The notes beneath the pieces are model-generated. The model was not told the DNA's origin, ran no database searches, and saw only the letters and a program-made list of their open reading frames with translations. A program made the position numbers and the translations under genes. A stretch of 64,000 nucleotides of DNA from Shimwellia blattae DSM 4481 = NBRC 105725 (GTDB lineage: Bacteria; Pseudomonadota; Gammaproteobacteria; Enterobacterales; Enterobacteriaceae): NCBI RefSeq assembly GCF_000262305.1, contig NC_017910.1, positions 992,001 through 1,056,000 on the forward strand, in the 5' to 3' direction. Shown piece by piece: positions 1-12,048 of this stretch (position 1 is the first letter of the stretch; each line of letters opens with the position of its first letter).

Positions 1-840
<840 letters not shown>

Positions 841-911
841 CCTTAAAGATACAACCTTTCAGTGCTCACACAGATTGTCTGATAGAAAATAACGAGCAGT
901 AATACTCCGGC

Positions 912-987
<76 letters not shown>

Positions 988-988
<1 letters not shown>

Positions 989-1069
989 ATTTACTCCCTG
1001 ACTTTGTTGTAGCAAAGCTCGCATACTTCAGTATGCTTCGCTTCACTACGCCGCGTCAGTCAGCAAATT
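988..1069. repeat. 82-bp imperfect palindrome between tRNA-Ile and tRNA-Ala
   Basis: The tRNA-tRNA spacer holds an imperfect palindrome centred on 1028.5. The core GCATAC-ttca-GTATGC is at 1021-1036. CTGAC (998-1002) pairs with GTCAG (1055-1059), and AATTT (988-992) with AAATT (1065-1069), all on the same symmetry axis. The first base overlaps the final A of the tRNA-Ile CCA. It would form a long stem in the precursor rRNA. The spacer in E. coli is shorter and, as far as I recall, lacks this stem. Confidence 0.75.
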
Positions 1070-1094
1070 AGGTTCACGGGGTTGTTGCTACGAT

Positions 1095-1170
1095 GGGGCT
1101 ATAGCTCAGCTGGGAGAGCGCCTGCTTTGCACGCAGGAGGTCTGCGGTTCGATCCCGCATAGCTCCACCA
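1095..1170 (+). tRNA. tRNA-Ala (anticodon TGC)
   Basis: A 76-nt tRNA with encoded CCA. The acceptor arm is GGGGCTA with TAGCTCC, the D-arm is AGCTCAGCTGGGAGAGC, the T-loop is GTTCGATCC, and the anticodon TGC is at 1128-1130. It is the second tRNA of the 16S-23S spacer and is co-transcribed with the rRNAs. Confidence 0.97.
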
Positions 1171-1229
1171 TCGTCTGCTCGGAAATAAAAAAACTTCAGA
1201 ACATACTGAATAAGTGTGTTGCGAAGTTT

Positions 1230-1242
1230 TGCTCTTTAAAAA
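1230..1242 (+). promoter_or_regulatory. boxA antitermination element before 23S
   Basis: TGCTCTTTAAAAA, about 90 bases ahead of 23S, matches the spacer boxA of enterobacterial rRNA operons. In the family, boxA RNA recruits NusB/S10 and SuhB to make RNA polymerase resistant to Rho across 23S. The suhB gene is itself in this window. A small hairpin, AAACGC-gtaa-GCGTTT at 1271-1286, follows. Confidence 0.8.
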
Positions 1243-1332
1243 TCTGGAACAAGCTGAAAATTGAAACAATAAACGCGTAAGCGTTTATGAGTCTCTCAAA
1301 TTATCACACCTGAAGACATCTTCGGGTTGTGA

Positions 1333-4235
<2,903 letters not shown>

Positions 4236-4304
4236 ACAACGCCAAAGATGTTTTGGTGTGAAGAGAGAGACGATATTCAGCTTGTTACCGGATAGATGAT
4301 GTAA

Positions 4305-4424
4305 GTCTTTTCGATTTTGTGCCACAGCAAGGCGGCAAGAGAACGAGACGACAGGAGCTTACTGAAGTAAGTGACTGTTGCGAGCGAGCGCAGCCAACGC
4401 GGGTGTGGTGCAAAAGAAAAAGAC
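4305..4424. repeat. 120-bp palindromic insert in the 23S-5S spacer
   Basis: An imperfect palindrome exactly centred on 4364.5. The core CTTAC-tgaa-GTAAG is at 4358-4371. The outer arm from 4305 (GTCTTTT, then TTTTGTGCCAC at 4315-4325) pairs with GTGGTGCAAAA at 4405-4415 and AAAGAC ending at 4424. The inner part, GAGCGCAGCCAACGC near 4386-4400, resembles short palindromic repeats common in enterobacterial intergenic regions (the miniature palindromes known from Yersinia). That family link is from memory and needs a search. Confidence 0.75.
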
Positions 4425-4444
4425 GGACATGAGCACAAAGAATA

Positions 4445-4564
4445 TGCCTGGCGGCCGTAGCGCGGTGGTCCCACCTGACCCCATGCCGAACTCAGAAGTG
4501 AAACGCCGTAGCGCCGATGGTAGTGTGGGGTCTCCCCATGCGAGAGTAGGGAACTGCCAGGCTT
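4445..4564 (+). rRNA. 5S ribosomal RNA
   Basis: A 120-nt gene from TGCCTGGCGGCCGTAGCGC to CTGCCAGGCTT, nearly identical to E. coli 5S. The helix I ends TGCCTGGC and GCCAGGC pair, and the conserved CCGAACTCAGAAGTGAAACG loop is at 4486-4505. It is the last gene of the operon. Confidence 0.97.
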
Positions 4565-4575
4565 TAATTAAACGA

Positions 4576-4605
4576 AAGAGCCCTGTCGGAAGACAGGGCT
4601 CTTTT
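4576..4605 (+). terminator. Intrinsic terminator of the rRNA operon
   Basis: The stem AAGAGCCCTGTC (4576-4587) pairs with GACAGGGCTCTT (4592-4603) around a GGAA tetraloop and ends in T residues. This is a typical strong rrn terminator just after 5S. Confidence 0.92.
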
Positions 4606-4789
4606 GCGTCTGTGCACCGTACAAACCTGAGTGCGGCGGGCATCCTTCGGACTTTTCTGGCTTCCTGTCTGAAAACTTTATCTCCATCACAAATAACAAA
4701 AACATAAACTTCATAACACTTTATTTACAACGAGATCTGGCTCACTCTACGTCTTTCCCTCTATGGGTTGTCCTGGCAGGAGAGAAACA

Positions 4790-6091
4790 ATGACTGAAGT
4801 AACAGCCGCAGAGCACAAGACGGCATACGGTAATAACAGTACCCGGCAACGGATATGGGCGATTGTTGGCGCCTCATCCGGGAATCTGGTTGAGTGGTTT
4901 GATTTTTATGTTTACTCATTCTGCTCGCTGTATTTTGCCCACATATTCTTCCCATCCGGTAATACCACCACCCAGTTGCTGCAAACCGCTGGCGTATTCG
5001 CTGCCGGCTTCCTGATGCGCCCCATTGGCGGCTGGCTATTTGGCCGCATTGCCGATAAGCACGGGCGGCGTCGCTCCATGCTTATCTCCGTGTGTATGAT
5101 GTGCTTCGGCTCACTGGTTATCGCCTGCTTACCGGGCTATGCCGAAATTGGTACATGGGCTCCGGCATTACTGCTGCTGGCGCGCCTGTTTCAGGGGCTC
5201 TCTGTCGGGGGGGAGTATGGCACCAGCGCGACCTATATGAGCGAGGTCGCCATTGAAGGGCGCAAAGGCTTTTATGCCTCTTTCCAGTATGTCACGCTGA
5301 TTGGCGGGCAACTGCTGGCCCTGCTGGTTGTGGTGATTTTGCAGCAGGTTCTCAGCGAAAGTGATTTGAGAGCCTGGGGCTGGCGTATTCCCTTTGTCCT
5401 TGGGGCTCTGCTGGCGGTTGTTGCCCTGTGGCTGCGCCGCTCCCTGAATGAGACCGCCCAGGCGGAAAGCCGCGCCTTAAAAGAAGCAGGCACCTTAAAA
5501 GGGCTGTGGCGGCATCGCCGGGCATTTATTATGGTGCTGGGCTTCACTGCGGCAGGCTCCCTGAGCTTCTATACCTTCACCACATATATGCAGAAATATC
5601 TGGTCAACACTGTGGGCATGCATGCAAAGCCCGCCAGTGCATTAATGACCGGGGCCCTGTTTATTTACATGCTGATGCAGCCTTTCTTTGGTGCCCTGTC
5701 TGACCGTATCGGCCGCCGCTCATCCATGCTCTGCTTTAGCCTGTTGCTGACGCTGTGCACGGTTCCGATTCTGACGGCGTTGCAGTATGTCACGTCGTCC
5801 TGGGCGGCTCTGGGGCTGGTGCTGATAGCGCTGCTGATTGTCAGCTTCTATACCTCTATCAGCGGCATTCTGAAGGCAGAAATGTTCCCGCCCCATATCC
5901 GGGCGCTGGGGGTCGGGCTGTCTTATGCGGTGGCGAATGCCCTGTTTGGTGGTTCGGCTGAATATGTGGCGTTAATGCTGAAGTCCATTGGCGCGGAAAC
6001 CGTCTTCTTCTGGTATGTTTCGGCGATGGGGGTGATTGCTTTCCTGGTGTCGCTGATGCTGCACCGTAAAGGGGGCGGCAGCAAACTCTGA
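4790..6091 (+). CDS. kgtP: Alpha-ketoglutarate:H+ symporter KgtP
   Basis: A 433-residue inner-membrane carrier of the major facilitator superfamily (metabolite:H+ symporter family) that imports 2-oxoglutarate with protons. The sequence is close to E. coli KgtP from IWAIVGASSGNLVEWFDFYV onward. It shows about 12 hydrophobic segments and the MFS loop motif GRIADKHGRRRS between helices 2 and 3, with GALSDRIGRRSS in the second half. I place the start at 4790 because CAGGAGAGA lies just ahead and the N-terminus then matches the family; an in-frame ATG at 4763 lacks a good ribosome site. It is convergent with yfiM, 4 bp apart. Confidence 0.95.
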   Translation: MTEVTAAEHKTAYGNNSTRQRIWAIVGASSGNLVEWFDFYVYSFCSLYFAHIFFPSGNTTTQLLQTAGVFAAGFLMRPIGGWLFGRIADKHGRRRSMLISVCMMCFGSLVIACLPGYAEIGTWAPALLLLARLFQGLSVGGEYGTSATYMSEVAIEGRKGFYASFQYVTLIGGQLLALLVVVILQQVLSESDLRAWGWRIPFVLGALLAVVALWLRRSLNETAQAESRALKEAGTLKGLWRHRRAFIMVLGFTAAGSLSFYTFTTYMQKYLVNTVGMHAKPASALMTGALFIYMLMQPFFGALSDRIGRRSSMLCFSLLLTLCTVPILTALQYVTSSWAALGLVLIALLIVSFYTSISGILKAEMFPPHIRALGVGLSYAVANALFGGSAEYVALMLKSIGAETVFFWYVSAMGVIAFLVSLMLHRKGGGSKL

Positions 6092-6095
6092 TAAA

Positions 6096-6422
6096 TCAGC
6101 GGGCCAGTTGCCAGAGCGTGTATCCGGTGGCTGCGCCCGCGACATCCCAGGCAAAATCCTTCCAGCTCCAGCCGCTTCCGGCAGGGCGGCTGTCCCAGAG
6201 CTCTTTTCCGGCACCGAGACTCGTTGAGAACATCAGCCCGAATGTGGCGCTGCGGTCATGACTCCAGCCCTGATGCTGGCCGTACTCATTACCGGCGGCA
6301 GAGAGCATGGCAGAGGCGATAAAATGCTGCGCTTTGTCCTGGCCTGTCCATGAGTCCTGCGCCTGGTGGCTACAGGCTGTTGTCAGCAAAGGAATAAGAA
6401 ACGCGGTAACGGACAGTTTCAT
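6096..6422 (-). CDS. yfiM: YfiM family outer-membrane-type lipoprotein
   Basis: A 108-residue protein with a short signal peptide and a lipobox, LLTTAC, with Cys17 as the expected lipidation site. The mature part matches YfiM (SWTGQDKAQHFIASAMLSAAG; GAGKELWDS; FAWDVAGAATGY), a family of unknown function. A strong ribosome site, AAAGGAGG, precedes the ATG. It follows pssA on the same strand, but a terminator-like hairpin (6441-6459) separates the two, so read-through or its own promoter is needed. Confidence 0.88.
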   Translation of the reverse strand: MKLSVTAFLIPLLTTACSHQAQDSWTGQDKAQHFIASAMLSAAGNEYGQHQGWSHDRSATFGLMFSTSLGAGKELWDSRPAGSGWSWKDFAWDVAGAATGYTLWQLAR

Positions 6423-6435
6423 CTTACCTCCTTTG

Positions 6436-6459
6436 AAAAAGCCCCGTTAAACACGGGGC
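6436..6459 (-). terminator. Intrinsic terminator after pssA
   Basis: On the minus strand, GCCCCGT (6459-6453) and ACGGGGC (6447-6441) form a 7-bp GC-rich stem with loop GTTTA, followed by five T residues. It lies between the pssA stop and the yfiM ribosome site. Confidence 0.8.
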
Positions 6460-6477
6460 CAGACGGTAGCGCCGCAA

Positions 6478-7833
6478 TTAAAGAATGCGGCTGATAAGCC
6501 TGTCGACCCGTATACGCCGTAAGCGACGGATCAGTTTGCGTACTTTGACCGGGTATTCGGCAATACTCTGCAGATCCCGGTAATGATGAACCACGGTGGT
6601 ATGCTGGCGAATTGTCGCGAGCTCTTTTTCCCGGGTGGCGGCGAGCTGATGCTGCGGATCATGGATAAGAATCGCGTTTTCCAGATCCAGACGCCAGGCC
6701 CGGGGATTGAGGTTATTCCCCGTCAGCAGGATCCACTCGTCATCAACCCACATGCCTTTCAGGTGATAGCTGTTGTCGTCATCTTTCCACAGCCGGATGA
6801 TCAATTGCCCGCTGTTGACATAATATTGCAGGCGGCTCATAAAACGGCGCAGATTAATTTCATACAGATAAGGCAGGGCGCCAATAATTTTAAACGGCTG
6901 ATCCTGCGGAATATAGAAATCATTCGCGGTTTTATCGCCAACAATAATCTCGACCTGTTTCCCGTCGCGTAGCAGCTGGATAATGCTGCGCACCAGCACG
7001 GCAGGCAGGTTGAAGTAAGGCGTGCAGATAGTCAGCTTATGCTCGGTACAGGGCATAAGATGAAAAATCGCTTTATTCAGCGGGCTGGTCTTCCCAAGCC
7101 CCACTAACGGCGTGACCGCCAGCTCTTCGTTACCGGCATCGCCCTGGAAGTTATAGCTGCTGGAGCGCAGATCCTGGCGGTACTGGCGAATCTCATTTTT
7201 GATCTCCGGGCTTTTTGGCCGCGCGGGATCATCGAGCCGGTAAACGGCTTTGCCCTGAACCAGATTAAGCTGGATCCAGTCATACATAATATCGCTAAGC
7301 CGCGGGTTGCGGATCAGCTGATAGCGGTCATAGCGGTATTTATCATGCTGATGCAGATAGACATCATTGATACTGGCACCGCTGTAGAGCACGGCGTCAT
7401 CGATGATAAAACCTTTAAAATGCAGAACGCCAAGCGCTTCCCGGGTATTGACCGGAACGCCATATACCGGCACCAGGACGTCCGGGTGCTCCTGGGCCAT
7501 GCGACAGTACCAGTCTGCATTAGTATTGGCGGCTGTGTCACCAATGCGTCCCCGCTGAGCCCGGTGCCAGTCTACCAGCACGGATATCTCCAGCTCAGGG
7601 CGTTGCTTTTTGGCCTCATACAGCGCAGAAAGTATGGCGCGCCCGGCGTCATCCTGCTCCATATACAGTGCGACAATACAAATACGCCGGGTGGCAGAGG
7701 CGATTTTCTGCAGCAATATTTTCCGGCAATCCGCCGGTTCGAAAAAGACCGTAACATCATCAACGGACTGAGCAAGTTTCGGTAATAGTGCAAGGTGCTG
7801 TTGATGTTTGTTACGCTTAAATTTGGACAACAT
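6478..7833 (-). CDS. pssA: CDP-diacylglycerol--serine O-phosphatidyltransferase
   Basis: A 451-residue enzyme making phosphatidylserine from CDP-diacylglycerol and serine, the committed step to phosphatidylethanolamine. It is the phospholipase-D-type (subclass I) enzyme with two HxKxxxxD motifs, LHFKGFIIDD (first half) and YHLKGMWVDD (second half). The protein is ribosome- and membrane-associated and ends in a basic stretch, RKLIRRLRRIRIDR-like. The start at 7833 gives MLSKFKRNKHQQH, identical in layout to E. coli; the frame stays open upstream to 7908 but those 25 residues have no family counterpart. The gene is downstream of patZ. Confidence 0.96.
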   Translation of the reverse strand: MLSKFKRNKHQQHLALLPKLAQSVDDVTVFFEPADCRKILLQKIASATRRICIVALYMEQDDAGRAILSALYEAKKQRPELEISVLVDWHRAQRGRIGDTAANTNADWYCRMAQEHPDVLVPVYGVPVNTREALGVLHFKGFIIDDAVLYSGASINDVYLHQHDKYRYDRYQLIRNPRLSDIMYDWIQLNLVQGKAVYRLDDPARPKSPEIKNEIRQYRQDLRSSSYNFQGDAGNEELAVTPLVGLGKTSPLNKAIFHLMPCTEHKLTICTPYFNLPAVLVRSIIQLLRDGKQVEIIVGDKTANDFYIPQDQPFKIIGALPYLYEINLRRFMSRLQYYVNSGQLIIRLWKDDDNSYHLKGMWVDDEWILLTGNNLNPRAWRLDLENAILIHDPQHQLAATREKELATIRQHTTVVHHYRDLQSIAEYPVKVRKLIRRLRRIRVDRLISRIL

Positions 7834-7943
7834 CACTGTGCTTATCTTCTCTATACATTTGATGGTTTTCTGCTCTGGTGGCTCGACAGAAGTGGTGGAT
7901 AATACCACTACTGTTGCGCGTTGTGGGTAAGATTTCCAACACG

Positions 7944-10610
7944 TTACTCACGTTCCTGTTGTTTAGTCAGCGCCAGTGACAGGCTGACAATGCCATCCTC
8001 AAGCTGAATATCGACCCGGAACCCCAGTTTGCGGGCCAGGGCTATCATCCCCTGGTTGTTGGGCATGGTGATGCCGTTGAGTTTTTGCAGGCCGTATTCC
8101 CGGGTATAACCAATCAGTTTTTCCATCAGCTGGCGGCCCAGTCCAAGCCCTTTAAGATCAGAACGCACCAGCACGGCGAATTCGGCGTCGATATTATCCG
8201 GATCGGAGATAGCCCGGGTCACGCCGATAATCTCCTCTTTGCCGTCGGCTCCGGGGCGGACCGCCACGAATGCCATCTCCCGATCGTAATCGATCTGCGT
8301 CATATTGGCGAAATCATCATGGGTAAACTCATTAATTTCGCTGAAATAACGATAATAGAGATCTTCTCTGGTCACCCGGGAGATAAAACGCTGTAGCTGG
8401 GGTTCATCTTCAGGCAGGATCGGGCGGAACAGGCAGTGATCCCCGTTCTTCATGGTGACCTGCTGCTCAAGATGGTGCGGATACGGGCGGATCGCCAGGC
8501 GGCTTTCAGGATCCCCGCTAAAGGGGGCTAAATCCAGCGTAACGTCCAGCAGTGTAAATTCACTGCCGGATACCAGCAGCGGGTGAATATCCAGCCGGCG
8601 AATCTCCGGGCATTCAATGATCAGGTTTGACACCCTCACCAGCACCTGGCTGAGCCCGGTAATATCCAGCGGGCGCAGGGCGCTGCGTCCACGGATCTTG
8701 CGGCTTTTAATCGCCTGAATGATCAGATAGCGGGACAGGTTCATGTTCAGCGGCGGAAGGGCCACCGCCGCATGATCGCCGGACTGCCACTCCACGCTGC
8801 CTTCCCCCAGCATAATAAGCGGGCCGAAAATCGGATCGTGCTCCACAACAATACGCAACTCCTGGGCACCTGCACGGTTGGCCATGCTTTGCACCAGCAA
8901 ACCCTGAACCCGGGCATGGGGCCAGGTCATGGCCACCCGGTCGAAAATGGCATCTGCCGCCTGTTGTACTTCGGCCGGGGTACGCAGATACAGCATCACC
9001 CCCTGAACCTCAGATTTATGGGGAATATCCGGCGAGCGCAGTTTCAGCGCTACCGGGTAGCCTATCTGCTCCGCAATGTGTACGGCCTCTGCGCTGTCCT
9101 CTGCAATCCAGGTGGGGAGCGTATTCAGGCCATAGCTTGCCAGCACCGGGCGCACTTCGTGGGTGTCCAGGGAGGTGATTCCCCGCTCCAGCGCCTGGCC
9201 GAGCAGTTCATGGGCGATAGCGGTATCCGCCTTCAGGTTGACCGGCAGGGCCGGTGTTTCCCGCAACTGCTTCTGGTTACGGTGATATTCCACCATGTGC
9301 ATAAACGCGGTGATGGTGCCTTCCGGGGTGCGGTAAGTCGGGATCCCGGCATCGCTGAACAGGCGCCGGGCCTCGCGGGAGGAGAACTCGCCGCACCAGT
9401 TGGTGATCACGGTGACCATTTTGCCCCGCGGGTGGCGCTTTAACAGATCAATAATCTGCGCGGCATTGTCGGTTGCCGGGGCAACGGCGCTGGGGGCGTG
9501 GATGATCATCAGGGCATCCACTTCATGGCTGTCCAGCAGGATCTCCAGGGTTTGCAGATAACGCCCGGTTGAGGCGTCATCGTGGAGATCCAGCGGGTTA
9601 CCTATCTCTGTTACCCCGCCGAGCAGCGCCTCCAGCCGCTGTTGCGTTTCGGGGCGGAATTCCGCCAGTTTGCCGTTTTTCTGCTCCAGCTCGTCCAGGG
9701 CAAGTGCCGCCGGGGCCGCCCCGTTACTGATAATGACCAGCTTCTCCCCCCGCAGGGCCCGCATATGGCTCAGGGTTTCTACGGCGGAGAACAGCTCATG
9801 GGTATCCCTGACACGCAACAAACCGGCACGCTGGATGGCCGCATCCCATGCGGCGTCCAGGCCCGGGCGGGTTTTCAGCAGGAGCTGGGCCCGGGTGCTG
9901 CGGCCGCTTTTAATGACCAGAACAGGCTTATTACGGGACGCACTACGGGCGGCGGACACAAACCGGCGGGCATCGCTTAACTGCTCAAGGTACAGCAGGA
10001 TGGCGCTGGTGCGGGTATCCCTGGCGAGAAAGTCCAGCAGTTCATCCACATTAATATCGAGGCTGTCGCCAAGGGCGATAAAGAATGAAAAACCGATTTC
10101 CCGCTGCTGCGCCCAGTCAAGAATGGTGTTCGATACCGCGGCAGACTGGGAAATAAACGCCAGTTTGCCTTTTTTGATCGGCACGGGTGAGAAGCTGGCA
10201 TTCAGCCCCTGCCAGGGGGCGAGTAACCCCAGGCTGTTTGGCCCCAGCAGCCGCATGTTCCAGCGGCGGGCAATGGCCAGCAATTCCGGGTGCTGTTCCG
10301 GCTGAGCGGAGAGGATAATACAGGTTTTGCAGCCCCGCAGGCCCAGAGACTCCAGTAATTCAGGGTTACGCCGGGCATGGGTGCAGAGTACGGCCAGATC
10401 CGGGGGAAAGGGCAGGCTGGCCACATCCGGCCAGGTCATCACACCGCATACCGCTTTCCAGGCCGGGGTCACCGGGAGCACCGGGCCGTTAAAGCCGCCC
10501 GCCAGCAGGTTGCGCATCATCAGGTAACCGGCGCGCTGGGGCTTCATGGATGCCCCAATCACCGCAATAGATTTTGGCCGTAATAGTGCTTCTAACCCGC
10601 GCTGGCTCAT
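7944..10610 (-). CDS. patZ: Protein lysine acetyltransferase PatZ (Pka/YfiQ)
   Basis: An 888-residue two-part enzyme. The N-terminal ~700 residues resemble an NDP-forming acyl-CoA synthetase (CoA-binding Rossmann start RPKSIAVIGAS, ATP-grasp-like part around SPDIPHKSEVQGV). The C-terminal ~190 residues are a GNAT acetyltransferase (RFISRVTREDLYYRYF; DLKGLGLGRQLMEKL as the acetyl-CoA loop). In E. coli and Salmonella it acetylates and inactivates acetyl-CoA synthetase and other proteins. The start at 10610 matches the MSQRGLEALLRPKS start of the family; six extra in-frame codons upstream were rejected. It lies 33 bp after tapT, so the two are probably one operon. Confidence 0.95.
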   Translation of the reverse strand: MSQRGLEALLRPKSIAVIGASMKPQRAGYLMMRNLLAGGFNGPVLPVTPAWKAVCGVMTWPDVASLPFPPDLAVLCTHARRNPELLESLGLRGCKTCIILSAQPEQHPELLAIARRWNMRLLGPNSLGLLAPWQGLNASFSPVPIKKGKLAFISQSAAVSNTILDWAQQREIGFSFFIALGDSLDINVDELLDFLARDTRTSAILLYLEQLSDARRFVSAARSASRNKPVLVIKSGRSTRAQLLLKTRPGLDAAWDAAIQRAGLLRVRDTHELFSAVETLSHMRALRGEKLVIISNGAAPAALALDELEQKNGKLAEFRPETQQRLEALLGGVTEIGNPLDLHDDASTGRYLQTLEILLDSHEVDALMIIHAPSAVAPATDNAAQIIDLLKRHPRGKMVTVITNWCGEFSSREARRLFSDAGIPTYRTPEGTITAFMHMVEYHRNQKQLRETPALPVNLKADTAIAHELLGQALERGITSLDTHEVRPVLASYGLNTLPTWIAEDSAEAVHIAEQIGYPVALKLRSPDIPHKSEVQGVMLYLRTPAEVQQAADAIFDRVAMTWPHARVQGLLVQSMANRAGAQELRIVVEHDPIFGPLIMLGEGSVEWQSGDHAAVALPPLNMNLSRYLIIQAIKSRKIRGRSALRPLDITGLSQVLVRVSNLIIECPEIRRLDIHPLLVSGSEFTLLDVTLDLAPFSGDPESRLAIRPYPHHLEQQVTMKNGDHCLFRPILPEDEPQLQRFISRVTREDLYYRYFSEINEFTHDDFANMTQIDYDREMAFVAVRPGADGKEEIIGVTRAISDPDNIDAEFAVLVRSDLKGLGLGRQLMEKLIGYTREYGLQKLNGITMPNNQGMIALARKLGFRVDIQLEDGIVSLSLALTKQQERE

Positions 10611-10643
10611 GGTGCTCTCCCTGAACAAAAAGTTAGCGTTAGT

Positions 10644-11345
10644 TTAAACGCTTTCTTCAGGTGCCGCTGTGATGACCTGCTGAAGGTTAGCCTTTCCCGC
10701 CAGATACCGCTCACGAAAAAGCATAAAATGATCGCTAAGCCCCCGGGCGGCCTGGCTGTCGCCTGCCTGCTCCAGTAACGCGCAGGCCACTTCTGCCGTG
10801 CAATACTGGCCATCGGCATGGACTTCGCGCAACTGATACGCAGAGGTTTTTGACAAATCCACGGAGATCAGCGGCAGGTTATCCAGCCACGGGCTTTTGC
10901 GGAACATTTTGCGCGCCTCAGGCCAGGTGCCGTCCAGCATGATAAACAGCGGTGGTTTACCGTGGTCAGGCGGCTGGCTGAGCACTTCGCGGTCTGCGTC
11001 AGCGTAGGAGGCCGGGAACACGACCATCGGCTGCCAGTCCGGGCTGTTGACCAGGGCGAGGAGTGCCTCTGGTGGCTCGGTGCGTGACCACTGAAAGGCG
11101 GTGGTGCCCGGCAGAATATCGGCAATCAGGCGCCCGGTATTGCTGGGTTTCATGGGCTCGGTGTCGTACATCACCAGGCAGAACTGGCTTCTTGCCGCCA
11201 CCGGTTTAATGGTGGCGCACAGGCACTGGCGCAGGGGTAACAGGCAGCGCTGGCAGCGGCGCACCCGGTTGCCTCTGGCAAGAAAAGGGCGGGTCGCGCG
11301 GGCCAGGCGTTCGGCGCGGAGATGCAAAACGGCGTTATCAGTCAT
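10644..11345 (-). CDS. tapT: tRNA 3-(3-amino-3-carboxypropyl)uridine-47 synthase (DTW domain)
   Basis: A 233-residue DTW-domain protein, formerly YfiP. In E. coli TapT transfers the aminocarboxypropyl group of S-adenosylmethionine to U47 of certain tRNAs. The sequence has an N-terminal four-cysteine cluster (RCQRCLLPLRQCLC) likely to bind zinc, and the signature MLDGTWPEA with the DTW motif as DGTW. It is the first gene of the tapT-patZ unit on the minus strand. Confidence 0.9.
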   Translation of the reverse strand: MTDNAVLHLRAERLARATRPFLARGNRVRRCQRCLLPLRQCLCATIKPVAARSQFCLVMYDTEPMKPSNTGRLIADILPGTTAFQWSRTEPPEALLALVNSPDWQPMVVFPASYADADREVLSQPPDHGKPPLFIMLDGTWPEARKMFRKSPWLDNLPLISVDLSKTSAYQLREVHADGQYCTAEVACALLEQAGDSQAARGLSDHFMLFRERYLAGKANLQQVITAAPEESV

Positions 11346-11418
11346 GGGAGCTTCAGGGGATAAAAACCGCTAGTTTACTGCACCCGGTAGGGCGGGCACC
11401 AGCAACGGTGCCCGGAGA

Positions 11419-11838
11419 TCACAGGTTTTCGTCGATCCAGCCGTTAAATGGCGCTTTGGGCATGGCGCCGCTCAGGATGTCGACCATTTCGCCTTTTTTA
11501 AACATCATAATGGTCGGAATACTGCGGATACGGAAGCGGGCGCTCAGTTCGGGCTCGGCTTCGGTGTTGACTTTGACAAAGCGCACTTTGCCGCTGCGCT
11601 CTTCGGCGACATCGTCAAACACCGGGGCAAAGTTAACGCACGGGCCGCACCAGGGGGCCCAGAAATCGATCACTACCGGCAGGTCGTCTTTAAGCAGGGT
11701 GTCGAGCGTACTGCTGGTGGCATGAATGACTTCGCCGTCAAACAACGCGTGTCCGCAGCGTCCGCATTTTGCGCCCTCCTGAGTATGTCCGTCAGGCAGG
11801 CGATTAATGGCGTGGCAGGAGGCACAAACGGTATTCAT
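11419..11838 (-). CDS. trxC: Thioredoxin 2
   Basis: A 139-residue cytoplasmic thioredoxin with the extra N-terminal zinc-binding domain that sets TrxC apart from TrxA: C5-x2-C8 and C25-x2-C28. The redox site W63-CGPC is in FWAPWCGPCVNF. It reduces protein disulfides with electrons from thioredoxin reductase. E. coli trxC is induced by OxyR; I did not identify an OxyR site here. It is divergent from yfiF, with 210 bp between the genes. Confidence 0.96.
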   Translation of the reverse strand: MNTVCASCHAINRLPDGHTQEGAKCGRCGHALFDGEVIHATSSTLDTLLKDDLPVVIDFWAPWCGPCVNFAPVFDDVAEERSGKVRFVKVNTEAEPELSARFRIRSIPTIMMFKKGEMVDILSGAMPKAPFNGWIDENL

Positions 11839-12048
11839 AACAAACCTCGGATCAGTAGGGTAGGGCTGGGGATAGCGCAGTTAACTGTTGTGTAATTGTT
11901 AAATATTATCCGCATAAAAAAATCATCCGACAATCTGGTTTATTCAATGGGTACAATAGATAGTAGCTTTTGGATAAAGATAATGGCTTAGCGCCGGGAC
12001 ATCAGGTAATCTGCGCCCTTCGCGCAGAGCTAGCTGGTGGAGAAAAGC

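Noticed and set aside
8772..9443. 223-codon frame opposite patZ
   Set aside because: Shadow of a high-GC gene; residues are low in complexity and patterned by the opposite frame.
12011..12027. CTGCGC-ccttc-GCGCAG hairpin ahead of yfiF as an attenuator
   Set aside because: Short stem with no T-run, leader peptide or alternative pairing seen.
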